Below, piece by piece: positions 11,601 through 21,515 of a stretch of DNA of 38,276 nt. The stretch covers positions 1 to 38,276 of the forward strand of contig CAXKVV010001112.1 of NCBI GenBank assembly GCA_964058805.1, written 5' to 3'. The notes below the pieces were generated by a model. The model saw only the letters and a list, made by a program, of their open reading frames with translations. It ran no database searches and was not told where the DNA came from. Position 1 is the first letter of the stretch; each line of letters starts with the position of its first letter. This DNA is from Schoenoplectus triqueter (taxonomy: Eukaryota; Streptophyta; Magnoliopsida; Poales; Cyperaceae). The position numbers were made by a program, and so were the translations under genes.

Positions 11601-12173
11601 TTGGATGGTAGCTTTGAAAAAAAAAGAGCTCTGTAATTATAGAGATGAGTTGCCTAATGATCGTTTAGCAAGATTGAGAAGTGAGGCTTAGCTGGTTCTT
11701 TTTTTTTCTGAAAAAAAGAAGATTCGATATCCAGGATATAATGGTTAAAATTCGTTTTCCTAATATAGCAGCAAAATATGCAATCATTGATAAAAAAAAA
11801 GTTATCATACCAAATGACATAGCTTGCACAAATACCAGGTCAATACAAGGCAATTAATGATGAGGGAATGCCACACCATGGCCGCCCTTTCATGAAGGGC
11901 CGCCTCTATATTCAGTTCAATGTTGAGTTTCCAGACTCCGGCCTGCTCACCGCTGACCAGTGCCATTCTCTTGAAAAGGCCCTCCCAACACGGCCCACTG
12001 GAAGTGCATCTCAGCTATCAGACATGGAGTTAGATGAGTGTGAAGAAACTATCTTAACTGATGTCAACATGGAGGAGGAGATGCGCCGCAAGCAGCAGCA
12101 CCACCATCATGGAGAGGCATATGACGAGGATGATGATGATGCGGGGCCTAGGGTGCAGTGTGCCCAACAGTAA
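8610..12173 (+). CDS. J3: Type I DnaJ co-chaperone (HSP40, J2/J3 class), farnesylated
   Basis: Seven exons join in frame to 422 aa: 8610-8759, 9201-9369, 9765-9903, 10027-10160, 10314-10456, 10808-11006 and 11839-12173, all GT-AG. The J domain comes first ([12 protein letters not shown], with the catalytic HPD at residues 41-43), followed by a G/F region (about 81-110). A zinc-binding domain has four CxxC modules starting at C148, C164, C191 and C207. The substrate-binding C-terminal domains follow ([35 protein letters not shown]). The tail is acidic and ends CAQQ, a CaaX prenylation box. In the family this protein stimulates HSP70 ATPase and delivers unfolded clients in the cytosol, and farnesylation tethers part of it to membranes. 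Length matches the usual 415-425 aa. No disabling change was seen. The ATG follows AGCAACC, a reasonable plant context. Confidence 0.95.
11090..11245. repeat. Degenerate GGATATC/CCGTATCTGGAT-type repeat inside DnaJ intron 6
   Basis: Intron 6 (11007-11838) is the longest in the gene. It holds related words in both orientations: GGATCCGTATCTGGATAT near 11120, ATATGGATTCAGATAA near 11150, CGATCCATATCTGGAT near 11200 and TATCCGTATCTGAA near 11220. This looks like a decayed dispersed repeat. An antisense ORF running through it is incidental. Confidence 0.35.
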
Positions 12174-12409
12174 TTTATTGGAAGGAAGTAATAACAACTG
12201 CTCTGCCTGCATTTATGTTTTGCCTTTTTTTCTTTTATGGGGTTTTGTATTTGTTATGCTCTAGCAATATATGCTTGTGTTGAGAGTGATTTTATGTTTT
12301 TGGTTTTATTGTTTTATGCATGGATATAACGGGAAAAGAGGTACTAATACTTTTAACGCTGTATGGATGGATCCAGTGGCAATTAGTTATACTTCATTTG
12401 CCTTTACTA

Positions 12410-12558
12410 TTCCTTTCTGAGTGGACAAAGAGGTACCTTTTTGGTACAAAGCTCTGTTTCTCTTTACTATTTGTTATGCTCTAGCAATATAACGGGAAAA
12501 GAGGTACCTTTTTGGTACAAAGCTCTGTTTCTCTTTACTATTCCTTTCTGAGTGGACA
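12410..12558 (+). repeat. Imperfect tandem duplication downstream of DnaJ
   Basis: A 44-bp stretch beginning AAAGAGGTACCTTTTTGGTA at 12427 recurs identically at 12498, an offset of 71. The phrase TTCCTTTCTGAGTGGACA also occurs twice (about 12410 and 12541), and TTTGTTATGCTCTAGCAATA occurs near 12250 and 12470. It lies in or just past the 3'UTR. Confidence 0.8.
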
Positions 12559-12749
12559 TATTTTAATTGTGTTTTTGGGATATTTTAGTGCAATTATGTA
12601 AAATCCAGGTGTATCTCACAGGTTCATTTTTTTTTTGGTTCTTTCCTTGACAATGGAAAATTTCGTTTTGAGGATTTCAATTCTTTTGTTGTCAATCCCT
12701 TGTTTCCGTTGCTAAAGGACCAATAGTTTGTACATACCTTGGCAGTTAT

Positions 12750-12957
12750 ACCCATCGACTCCGACATAAAAGCTTCATGGATCAGCGTTGTATGTTTACA
12801 GGTTGACTCGTATCTGGAGCTTTCACAACCTCCAATGTTGCTTTTAACTAAATTGTTGGGCTCAGGCTGTTCTGGGAAATTCCAAGTTGAGCCGTTTGAC
12901 GATACATTTAATGCTACATGGTTGGAATTTAGAAAGAAGTTATCAGACGTGAAATAA
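12750..12957 (+). pseudogene. Possible coding-exon fragment, unidentified
   Basis: After a candidate acceptor (TGTTTACAG near 12800) an open frame reads VDSYLELSQPPMLLLTKLLG and continues, ending at a TAA at 12955-12957. Its composition looks more protein-like than most chance ORFs here, but I do not recognise a family. Its 3' end is included in the duplication at 12928-13150. It could equally be a chance ORF. Confidence 0.2.
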
Positions 12958-13152
12958 AAATCTAGAATAACATACCGAATAATTTCTTCTGTTATTGCAC
13001 TAAGTAGGTCTAATAACAGCAAAGCGGTAGAAATTAGTGTGTGAAATAGTAAATCTACTCCATTATTTAGAAAGAAGTTATCAGACGTGAAATAAAAATC
13101 TAGAATAACATACCGAATAATTTCTTCTGTTATTAGACTAACTAGGTCTAAT
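12928..13152 (+). repeat. Tandem duplication with a 138-bp period
   Basis: About 86 bp starting TTTAGAAAGAAGTTATCAGA near 12928 is repeated near 13066 with very few changes (GTTATTGCACTAAGTAGG versus GTTATTAGACTAACTAGG at the end). The near identity suggests a recent slippage or unequal-exchange event. Confidence 0.8.
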
Positions 13153-13154
13153 AC

Positions 13155-14080
13155 TACTCTAATGATATTATGTAATTCGTCAAACGGACCCTCATATCTT
13201 GAGTGGAAGTATGCAAGAATATACGTAGTGATAAGAATAAATAATTCCGAAATTGGAAATTTCTTTGCTTTTTTTATTATTATTATTATAACCTGGGAAC
13301 CCTCTAAATGCAGGAGTCTCCACCACGTAGTATGAACTATAATTGAACAAAATGAGGGGAAGGTGCGCGTTTATACATCTTTTTTTTTCCCTTTTTCTTT
13401 TTCTTAACTCTCACTTTTTTCTAAAACCCTTTCATTGGACATGCTCGAACAATGCTGATTAGTTTATTCCCTTTTCGCATTGTGGTGCCTTATATTACAG
13501 CTCTTCGCATATTGCAATGGTCACAGAGAAGTTCAAAAAGAGAAAAAAATATATCCAGAATAAATGGCTTTATCAAAAAGAAAGAAGAACAAGATTTTTA
13601 ATAGTTCAAACATTATATCAGGTGGGCTATTCATGCAGACACAAAGGCTTACATAACTAAATGTTATTTGCAATGTGTAGACATAGATTTAATAACGGGG
13701 TGAGCTAGGAAAAAATTTCAAAGCCCCAGGCACAAGTAATTTACAGGACGGGTAAAACTATATTCAATACTTGCTGCATTTATCTCATCATGAGAAGTTA
13801 TTATCTGATAATATCTATTAATTTTTGGGTTAAATTGTAAAAGAATAAAGGTTGCTGAGTGTCTAGTCTGGTTCTGTAAAGGTGTCTAAATTAAATTAAA
13901 CAAAGATCTTATTATTTCATTTTTTTCCAATTCAGAAGCAAAACTACATATCATGAGGTCATGAGTATTAATGCCCACTAGTGGGAGTCTGTTCCATCCA
14001 GCTCGATTTTTAATAAATGGTGAAAGTTATAAAAGAAATCGCAGCTAGCAACATAATTTAAATAGCATAACCTTTGATAA
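13155..14080. other. Intergenic DNA without recognised features
   Basis: AT-rich sequence with a short (TTA)n run at 13272-13288. I see no sustained ORF, RNA gene or clear transposon end. Confidence 0.4.
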
Positions 14081-14081
14081 T

Positions 14082-14560
14082 AGAGGTGTAAACGAGCCGA
14101 GTGGAGCTGAGACATATTAAGATTGGGATTGGGTCGTTAATTTAATGATATAAAAATATTGATTTGAGATTGACTTGTTAAATTAACAAGCGAACCAAAC
14201 TGACTCATTAACAACTCATCTAATAATTAATAATATTTTATATTAAAATTTTAAAAAATTAATAAGTACCATTGACAACGTAGTTTTATAGATATTTCAT
14301 ACAATAATTTTATATATATTGAATTATAAATTATATAATATACTAAAAATTCATAATAAAAATATAAAATAATAAATATTAATAGTTAAACAAGTCTAAG
14401 TAGCTTAGCGAGCTGAGTTAGGCACTCAGGCTTAACTCACGTTCGACTTATTAACTTAACGAGTTTAATGAATGAGCTAAATTTAAGTTGATCCCGAGCA
14501 AATAATAAGCTATTGAGTGATCCATGAACTATGGATTTTTTGGATAACCCGACTTAATAA
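14082..14560. mobile_element. Degenerate hAT-type MITE remnant (GAGGTGTAAACGAGCCGAG type)
   Basis: The left edge TAGAGGTGTAAACGAGCCGA resembles the GGTGTAAA/GGTGTCAA termini of plant hAT MITEs. Downstream are subterminal motifs such as TAACTTAACGAG, GAGCTGAG and CTCACGTTCGA. I could not find a matching right terminus, so this is at best a truncated copy. Confidence 0.35.
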
Positions 14561-14923
14561 TGAGCACTCTGTTTCTTTTAATTGAAGTCTTAGATCAATA
14601 AATTGACAGCTTTACGCTCACACCAACTTTAATTTTTCTTCTATGTGAAGTAGGACTGTTTTCTTTCGTTGTATAAATTAATGCGCCTATTCTAAGAAAA
14701 TGTCTTTGAACACAACTTAATTAGTTCAAGATAGTTCAAGGACATTATTTCCCACGTGAATTTATAAGTCTTATATTAATTTTCTCTTCTTTGTTTTTCC
14801 CAAAAAGGAGATATATGCCTGCCTTATTTTAACTTATATATCATTTCAGCAACTACAAGCCGCAATTCCAGTTTCGATTCATTGTGTCAGTTCACAATGA
14901 AGGACACTTCTTTTTAAATAATA

Positions 14924-17071
14924 GAGGAAAGTTCAAAATTAACCCCTAAACTATCACAGTAGGTTCAATTAAACCCTTAAACTTTTTTTTGGGTTCAATC
15001 AAATCAATAAATTAGTATATTTGTTTATTTGTTTCATCTCCCCCTCCGTTAATTCCTTCATTAAAGTAAACACGTTAGATGGATTGATTTTATTTTTTGC
15101 ACAAGTCATTTTATCTTCATCTCTCTCATAGTCTCTCACTTTTGCTAGTTGCCTGTACTAGCAAAAACCCTAAATTCTACGGAGCATCACGAATCCGTTA
15201 ATTCCTCTATTAAAAGCTTCACGAATCCTGCTAAAAATGGTTGATTGATTTCAAACTGCCGTAGCTTTCTTTCGCCATCCTCTTATCAGAAGGTGAAAAG
15301 TTCAGTCAATTTTATTTCAAGCTAAAACGAAATAGCTTATTTTTAGTCAAGGGCAATACATAAAAATATAACTGAAGTTAAAAAAATAGCTTAATTTTGA
15401 GTCCTCTTGCACGAGAGAGAAGCTATTGCAGTTTACAATTCTATCTAGTATAGCATTTTATAAAATTAACTTTTACATGATAGTAATCTAACTATTCTTA
15501 CTATCTAAATAACAGACTTCGGCAACATGGGAAGCACTGTCATTAGAATCAACTATGGTGGTAGCTTTGCACAAGATAATTCCACTTTGAATTATGTAGG
15601 TGGTAAGATACATGAAACTGGTGATGAAATTGATTGCAACACAAAGTATTCTTATCTGGTTGTACTTCTTGAGAAGACTTTGGGTTTTAATGGAGTAAGC
15701 AAGTTGTTCTATAAGGTGCCTGATATGGATTTGAGAATTGGTTTGGTTCGATGAGAAAGTTCAATGTGAAATGGTAGATAATAATTTATCTGAATATTTC
15801 AATAGTTGGATCTTAGATGTTAGGCATAAACCAATTATAAGCATGCTCGAAGAGATAAGAGAGAAGGTCATAATAAAAATACAAAAACAAGGAAGCGAAG
15901 GTGTGAAATATGGACATCGAATTTGTCCAAACATATTAGATAAGCTGAAGGAAAATTGAACAGAAACTCAAAATTGTCATTTGGAATGGAATGACAAATA
16001 TGACTATGAAATCAACCATAAAGTGAGGACATGCCAAGATAAATAAAGTTTATAGACATATTATTGATATGCAAAATTTGAAGTGTTCTTGCAGATGTTG
16101 GAGCCTTACTGGTATCCCGTATTCTCATCCCATTATTGCTATGTTTCATCAAGGCAAAGAGCATGAGGATTTCATTTCCTTATACTATACAAAAGAGATG
16201 CACCAAATGACCTATTCTCATGTCTTAAAGCCACTTGTTGGAGCTCATGATTGGCCAAGGACTGGATATGATGCTCCAGATCCGCCACTCAGAAAGAAAA
16301 TGTCGGGTCGACCTAAGAAACATCAAAGAAGAGAACAAGGAGTAACAGTACCAAAATCGAGCACTACCAAAGCTTTAAGATTGGGGACAGTTATAAAATA
16401 CAAATTATGTCACCAGGAAGGGCACAACAGAAACACTTGTCCAACAAACAAAAATGTATTCTATTTTTTTGTATGACAATTCAAATTATTTTACTTTTAA
16501 CTATTAATGCATTTGATGTTTATTCAAATATAGGATGACAATAGCAAAAGAAAGAAAATACAAGATGGAGGTCAATCTTCAACGAATGCTACTCCTGCTT
16601 AATGGATGTTAAATGTTTTTTTTTTTGGTTATTTTGATGATAACTAGAAAAAAATATTGACTATATGTCATTTTGTTATCATAGATAATCTGATTCTATG
16701 TTAGTGATTTTGTTAGATTAATAGTACATTGATCTAATATCATGATACATATACATGATAGTAATTAGAGTCCTCTAGTAATTATTATGAAAAAATGATA
16801 CTTTTATTTTGTGTTTTTGTCTTAATTATTTTGTTATTTTTTAAGTGCCCGACATTTTATTTTTGTAGTTTTAAATATATTTCATTATATGAACTGTGTA
16901 AGAGATGACGAAACTAAATTCGTCTGACGCGTTTACTATAATGGAGGAATTAACGGAGGGTGGGAGATGAAATAATTACAATAATTCAAGGATCTGATTG
17001 AACCGAAAAAAAAGTTCAAGAGCTCAATTGAACCAACTGTGGTAGTCTAGGATTATTTTTGGACTTTTCCC
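14924..17071 (+). mobile_element. Internally deleted Mutator-like element (MULE) with long TIRs
   Basis: The left TIR (14924-15082) and right TIR (16915-17071) are inverted copies about 160 bp long. GGTTCAATTAAACCCTTAAA on the left corresponds to the reverse complement of the right end, GGTTCAATTGAGCTCTTGAA. Both carry TCCGTTAATTCCT and GTAAACRCGT. The flanking 9-mers TAAATAATA (14915-14923) and TAAACAATA (17072-17080) match at 8 of 9 positions, fitting the 9-bp target duplication of MULEs. The interior has remnants of a MURA-type transposase but not its catalytic core. Confidence 0.88.
15527..16602 (+). pseudogene. Broken MURA-type transposase (N-terminal domain fused by deletion to SWIM and zinc knuckle)
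   Basis: Three reading frames carry successive parts. 15527-15740 encodes the MULE N-terminal domain (YVGGKIHETGDEID, then a hydrophobic segment and KVPDMDL). 15745-15959 jumps frame into a late segment (CEMVDNNLSEYFNSWILD, then KPIISMLEEIREKV). 16069-16455 is a third frame with the SWIM region (LKCSCRCWSLTGIPYSH) and a zinc knuckle (LCHQEGHNRNTCP). A last exon, 16534-16602, follows a GT-AG intron (16456-16533) and ends at TAA. The central DDE catalytic domain, normally several hundred residues, is missing at about 15740. The SWIM third ligand, expected Cys before S-H, is Tyr, and the first knuckle Cys also appears to be Tyr. It cannot encode an active transposase. Confidence 0.85.
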
Positions 17072-17169
17072 TAAACAATACCGATAAAGGTGAGTTGTAA
17101 CTTTACAAAAGATGACAGAGCTACTTGCAGCGAAATCAAAAAATGAGCAGTTGCAGAATGACCTGGAGT

Positions 17170-17440
17170 TGTACAGTTTTTAGTAATAAAGAAATTTCAC
17201 AAAATATGAAGTTTTATAAAGAATTTCTTTTTTTATAGACTTAATTATATATTATTTAGATTTTTATTTTTAATATATAAAATGATATTATTTTGATAGT
17301 TTTTTATTAAATAAAATAATATATTAAATTATTAATTTTTTATTTAATATCCAATTAGCTAATAAATTTAAATCTGATAAACTGTTACAATCCGTTTATC
17401 TACCCTCCCGATCAAAATCCTGTGTCCGCCCCGAAAAGGT
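17170..17440 (-). repeat. Dispersed repeat copy 2 (inverted relative to 5690-5960)
   Basis: Its reverse complement begins near GGGGCGGACACAGGATTTTG and follows the 5690-5960 text for over 200 bp with scattered differences. The GGCGGA word at the edge recalls common plant transposon fragments that begin GGGGCGGA. It is non-coding. Confidence 0.5.
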
Positions 17441-18110
17441 CGGTAAATTGAAGGTTTTGTTAGACAAGTACATACAGATTCAGTGCATATTTAATCATCA
17501 ATTTTATTTTCTTTTCTTCCTTGATGCTTCTGCTCAACGCAACCAACCGTCCCAGCTAGCTCCCCCGCCACGGATTGGCAAAATGTTACCATCAACAATT
17601 TGGTCATTGCATCCGCGTGTATGAATTCATTAGTTGAATCTAGTTCACTTAAATTCAGTTGGTTTGTACACAAATTTAACCTCTTTTTTTTGACATAAAA
17701 GATAACAATCAGGCCATCTAATATTGTTATTCAAAAAATATTGTAGGCTTGAAATCTAATTGCGAATCTTCTTGTACACATGGATTCAAATAGATACACG
17801 TGCTACTAAAAGAATATATAAATTTTAATTTTCTAACTTAAATAATAATTTCTCAATATCAAATAGATATGTGTCAAAGTTCGGTATACCCTTGAATTAG
17901 GAGCAAAGCCAGATTCACAGATAAAGCGTGGCAAAAATTTTAGATAAAGCATATTGTTATAATTATTTTAAAAATTAAGTATAATTTTTTATAGAAAAAA
18001 TGTAGTTTAGGTATATTTTTAAAAATATTTTTCACGATAAACCATCGTACCACTCATATTGGAACTCAAGTATGTTTTAATAACTTTTTTTTTCGTACAA
18101 AAGCAAACAA
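17441..18110. other. Intergenic DNA, possibly with a GGAGCAAAGCCAG-type repeat fragment
   Basis: No gene is seen. Around 17900-18060 the text GGAGCAAAGCCAGATTCACAG followed by AT-rich DNA resembles the reverse complement of 22020-22190 (GGCGGAGCCAGATTTTTGAT). This suggests a third dispersed, decayed repeat copy. Confidence 0.35.
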
Positions 18111-18116
18111 AAATAT

Positions 18117-18504
18117 CCCGAGTTTAAGTTCACGGAGGTCTTCCGTGAGTTTAACTCCAAAAGTATATCAAATCATCTCCAAATTTTAATTTATACTGCT
18201 CATTAAATTCTTTATATGAAAATCTTTGGGATGCAAAAATTTAAAGTATTTTGAGATTTCTAAGCCATGGTTTTTAGTTTCTAAAAATCAACTTCAAAAA
18301 AATAATAAAATATTTAATCTTTGAGCATCATTTTTAAAAATTAAAAACGGTGACTTAAAAAAATTTAAAACACTCCAAATTTTTACACAAGATTTTCATA
18401 TAAAGAATTTAAAAGCACGATAAATTAAAATTTAGATATGATTTAATATACTTTTTGAGTTAAACTCATGGAATGTCTCTGTGAGTTTAAACTCACGGTA
18501 TCTT
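18117..18504. mobile_element. Foldback element, family A copy 1
   Basis: The left edge reads GAGTTTAAGTTCACGGAGGT and the right edge GTGAGTTTAAACTCACGG. The arms fold on each other through CATTAAATTCTTTATATGAA and its inverse near 18395. The core has the family A signature (GGGATGCAAAAATTTAAAGT, inverse CACTCCAAATTTTTAC). It is followed on the right by (CT)n then (TA)n. It is more diverged than copies 3 and 6. Confidence 0.75.
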
Positions 18505-18506
18505 TA

Positions 18507-18589
<83 letters not shown>
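18507..18589. repeat. (CT)11(TA)31 compound microsatellite
   Basis: CT repeats at 18507-18528 pass directly into an unbroken run of about 31 TA units, separating family A copies 1 and 2. This is the longest TA tract in the window. Confidence 0.95.
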
Positions 18590-18592
<3 letters not shown>

Positions 18593-18596
18593 AACA

Positions 18597-18966
18597 TACC
18601 GTGAGCTTAAGCTCACAGAGCCATTCCGTGAGCTTAACCCAAAAAATATATCAAATTATCTTTAAATTTTAATTTATCATTATCATTAAATTATTTATAT
18701 GAAAATCTCATGGGATGCAAAAATTTGGAGAGTTTTGAGCTTTTTAAGTTGTGGTTTTTAATTTTTGAAAATCAGCTCTAAAAATAATAATAATATATTC
18801 AATATTTGAACATCATTTTAGAAAATTTAAAACGGTGGGTTAAAAAGCTCAAAACACTCCAAATTTTTGCATCCCACAAGATTTTCATATAAAGAATTTA
18901 ATGAGCATGATAAATTAAAATTTGGAGATGATTTAATTTACTCTTTGAGTTAAACTCTCGAAAGGC
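18597..18966. mobile_element. Foldback element, family A copy 2
   Basis: It starts at ACCGTGAGCTTAAGCTCAC, immediately after the TA tract and a 7-bp spacer, and ends GAGTTAAACTCTCGAAAGG. The arms carry TTTGGAGAGTTTTGAGC on the left and CTCAAAACACTCCAAA on the right. The right microsatellite is missing: it abuts family B copy 1 directly. Confidence 0.8.
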
Positions 18967-18969
18967 TTA

Positions 18970-19371
18970 TAGAATTAGGCTATGGTGCTTTGCAAAGTAC
19001 AAAAACGTTGTGTGCTTTGCGTTCTATTTTTAATTTTAAATCAAAAATAATATATCCAAACCACTAAATCTAATCTCCATATCAAAATATATTAGTAAAC
19101 CAAATTATATATTTTTTAGAATTTATTTGCTATTTTCTTGGATAGGGGGAAAGCCATCATTTTTTGATGAACCAGAATTCTCATATCAAGTCATTTTCTC
19201 CTCATCAGAAAAAATAGCAAAAAATTCTAAAAAATATAAAATTTGGTTTACTAATAGATTTTTATATGAAGATTAGATTGAATGATTTGAATCGATTATT
19301 TCTTTCTTAAAATTAAAAATAGAATGCAAAGCACACAACACCTTTGTGCTTTGCAAAGCACCGTAGTCGGA

Positions 19372-19372
<1 letters not shown>
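18970..19372. mobile_element. Foldback element, family B copy 1
   Basis: The left terminus AGGCTATGGTGCTTTGCAAA pairs with TTTGCAAAGCACCGTAGTC at the right. TCTAATCTCCATATCAAAAT is inverted around 19260. The centre contains GATAGGGGGAAAGCCATCAT. There is no coding potential. It is flanked on the right by (CT)n(TA)n at 19372-19408. Confidence 0.82.
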
Positions 19373-19408
<36 letters not shown>

Positions 19409-19774
19409 GAATTAGGCTATGATGTTTTGTAAAGCACAAAAGTGTTATGTGCTTTGGGCTCTATTTTTAATTTTAACTCAGAAATGATCGATCCAAACCG
19501 CTCAATGTAATCTCCATATCAAAAATCTATTAGTAAACCAAATTTTATATTTTCATGGATAGGAGGAAAACCATCATTTTTGGATGAATCAGAATTCTCA
19601 GATTAAGTCATTTTATCTTCATCAGAAAAAATAGCAAAAAAAATTCTAAAAAATATAAAATTTGGTTTACTAATAGATTTTATATGAAGATTAGATTGAA
19701 CGGTTCAGATCGATTAAAAATAGAGTGCAAACCACACAACGCCTCTATACTTTACAAAGCACCATAATTAGACT
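19409..19774. mobile_element. Foldback element, family B copy 2
   Basis: GAATTAGGCTATGATGTTTT at the left pairs with AAAGCACCATAATTAGAC at the right. The interior closely follows copy 1, including AAAACCATCATTTTTGGATG. (TA)n borders it on both sides (19392-19408 and 19774-19793). Confidence 0.82.
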
Positions 19775-19810
19775 ATATATATATATATATATAGGGAGAG
19801 AGAGAGAGAG

Positions 19811-20189
19811 TGGAGATACCGTGAGCTTAAGCTCACGGAGGCCTTCCGTGAGCTTTACTCAAAAAATATATTAAATCATCTCGAAATTTTAATTTATCAT
19901 TCTCATTAAATACTTTATATAAAAATCTTGTGGGATGCAAAAATTTGGAGTGTTTTGAGATTTTTAAGTCACCGTTTTTAATTTTTTAAAATGATGTTCA
20001 AGTATTGAATATATTATTATTATTATTAGAGCTAACTTTCAAAAATTAAAAACCACAACTTAAAAAGCTCAAAACGCTCCAAATTTTTGCATCCCATGAG
20101 ATTTTCATATAAAAAATTTAATGAGAATGATAAATTAAAATTTTAAAATGATTTGATATATTTTTTGAGTTAAGCTCACGGTATCTCTA

Positions 20190-20190
<1 letters not shown>
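19811..20190. mobile_element. Foldback element, family A copy 3 (intact)
   Basis: The element begins TGGAGATACC, followed by a perfect 20-bp palindrome at 19819-19838 (CCGTGAGCTT and its mirror). It ends AAGCTCACGGTATCTCTAC. Arms of about 180 bp pair along most of their length, and the centre is a TTATTATTATTA stretch. A (GA)n run precedes it and (CT)n(TA)n follows, so even the microsatellite flanks are inverted relative to each other. Confidence 0.88.
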
Positions 20191-20227
<37 letters not shown>

Positions 20228-20228
<1 letters not shown>

Positions 20229-21025
20229 CTCATATAGGTAGACTATTGTGAAAACGTTTGCATTTTAACCGATATACAAACAGATCAAAAACTATATTTT
20301 TAAATCTAAAAAAAATTTAATTTATGATTTCCATTAAATTCTTAAAATGAAAACCTTGTGAGATACAAAAATTTAGAGTGTTTTAAATTTTTTAAGCTGC
20401 TTTTTTATATTTAAAAAAAATAGCTCCAAAAATAATAATAAATATTCAATATTTGTGTTGTTTTTTGGGTTAATATTCTACTAAGTCATTGAACTTTGAT
20501 GTTTATCTATATTTGGTCACTCAACTTTTATTTATCCATTTTTAGTCACTGAAATTTGATATTTATCCAAAGTTGGTCACACTCGTTAGTTTTTTCACTC
20601 AAAAATATTTGAAATAAAATTGTATTTATTGTCAAAACTAATTTGAATAAAAAAATAGATAAATAAAATAAACTTATATTTACTTTTTCATTAGTTTTTC
20701 AATTTTTCTGAGTGAAAAAACTAATGGAACTGATCAAATATGGATAAACATCAAAGTTCAGTAATTAAAAACGGATAAATAGAAGTTCAGTGATCAAATA
20801 TGAATAAGGATCAAAATTTAGTGGCATGTTAGAAAATTAAACTTTTTTTTTAAAACTTCAAAAGAGTAACTTAAAAAACTCAAAACACTCCAAATTTTTG
20901 TATCCCACAAAATTTTCATATAAAGAATTTAATAAAATCATAAATTAAAATTTTTGAGATTTTAAAATATAGTTTTTGATCCGTTTGTATATCGGTTGAA
21001 ATGCAAACGTATCTCTATCTCCATT
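20228..21025. mobile_element. Foldback element, family D, interrupted by a nested MITE
   Basis: The left arm has AAACGTTTGCATTTTAACCG and TCAAAAACTATATTTTTAAA near 20250-20310. The right arm has the inverse (ATATAGTTTTTGAT and CGGTTGAAATGCAAACGT near 20968-21010). Inner arms share the family A core (ATTTAGAGTGTTTTAAA, AAAACACTCCAAATTTTTG). The middle is displaced by the element at 20468-20848. TA tracts flank it on both sides. Confidence 0.78.
20468..20848. mobile_element. Foldback MITE nested in the family D element
   Basis: The start GGGTTAATATTCTACTAAGT corresponds to the reverse complement of the end (GTTTAATTTTCTAACATGCC). Arms share GAACTTTGATGTTTATC, GTCACTCAACTTTTATTTAT and the pair TAGTTTTTTCACTCA / TGAGTGAAAAAACTA around a ~110-bp centre. 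Short poly-T flanks prevent a clear target duplication. Confidence 0.75.
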
Positions 21026-21033
21026 TATATATA

Positions 21034-21431
21034 GAGTTAGACTACAGTGCTTTACGAATCACAAAACCTCATGTGCTTTCTGACCGTATCTCGAAATTTA
21101 AAGTTCAAATAGCTGATCCAAACCGTTGAACATAATATTCATATTGAAATATCTTTGGAGATCAAATTTTATATATTTTTTGAATTTTTTGCTATTTTTT
21201 AAATGAGTACAAAGTTTGCTGATTTAATGATTTTTGCACCATCCAATACTAGCGATTTTGTACCCATATAAAAAATAGCAAAAAATTTCAGAAAAAATAT
21301 AAATTTTGATCTCCAAAGATAGTTCAATATGAAGATCATGTTCAACGGTTTGGATCGGCCGTTTGAACTTTTAAATTCGAGATACGGACGCGAAACATAG
21401 GAGATTTTGTGATTCGTGAAACACCATAGCC

Positions 21432-21435
<4 letters not shown>
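21034..21435. mobile_element. Foldback element, family B copy 3
   Basis: GAGTTAGACTACAGTGCTTT on the left is inverse to AACACCATAGCCTCAC on the right. GATCCAAACCGTTGAACAT on the left is mirrored by GTTCAACGGTTTGGATCG near 21340. It belongs to the same subfamily as copies 4 and 5. (TA)n follows at 21436-21476. Apparent ORFs inside are arm artefacts. Confidence 0.85.

Positions 21436-21476
<41 letters not shown>
21436..21476. repeat. (TA)n microsatellite bordering family B copy 3
   Basis: About 20 uninterrupted TA units lie directly against the CTCAC terminus. Confidence 0.95.
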
Positions 21477-21479
<3 letters not shown>

Positions 21480-21515
21480 TATGTTGTCAGAGACATCTAC
21501 ATAATGGCTTAGGGC

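Noticed and set aside
12624..13022. 132-residue minus-strand frame
   Set aside because: No family similarity, spans a tandem duplication, and lacks promoter or splice logic.
18481..18672. Open frames with runs of Ile-Tyr (also 30998-31238 and 37752-38144)
   Set aside because: Direct translation of (TA)n microsatellites joined to foldback arms.
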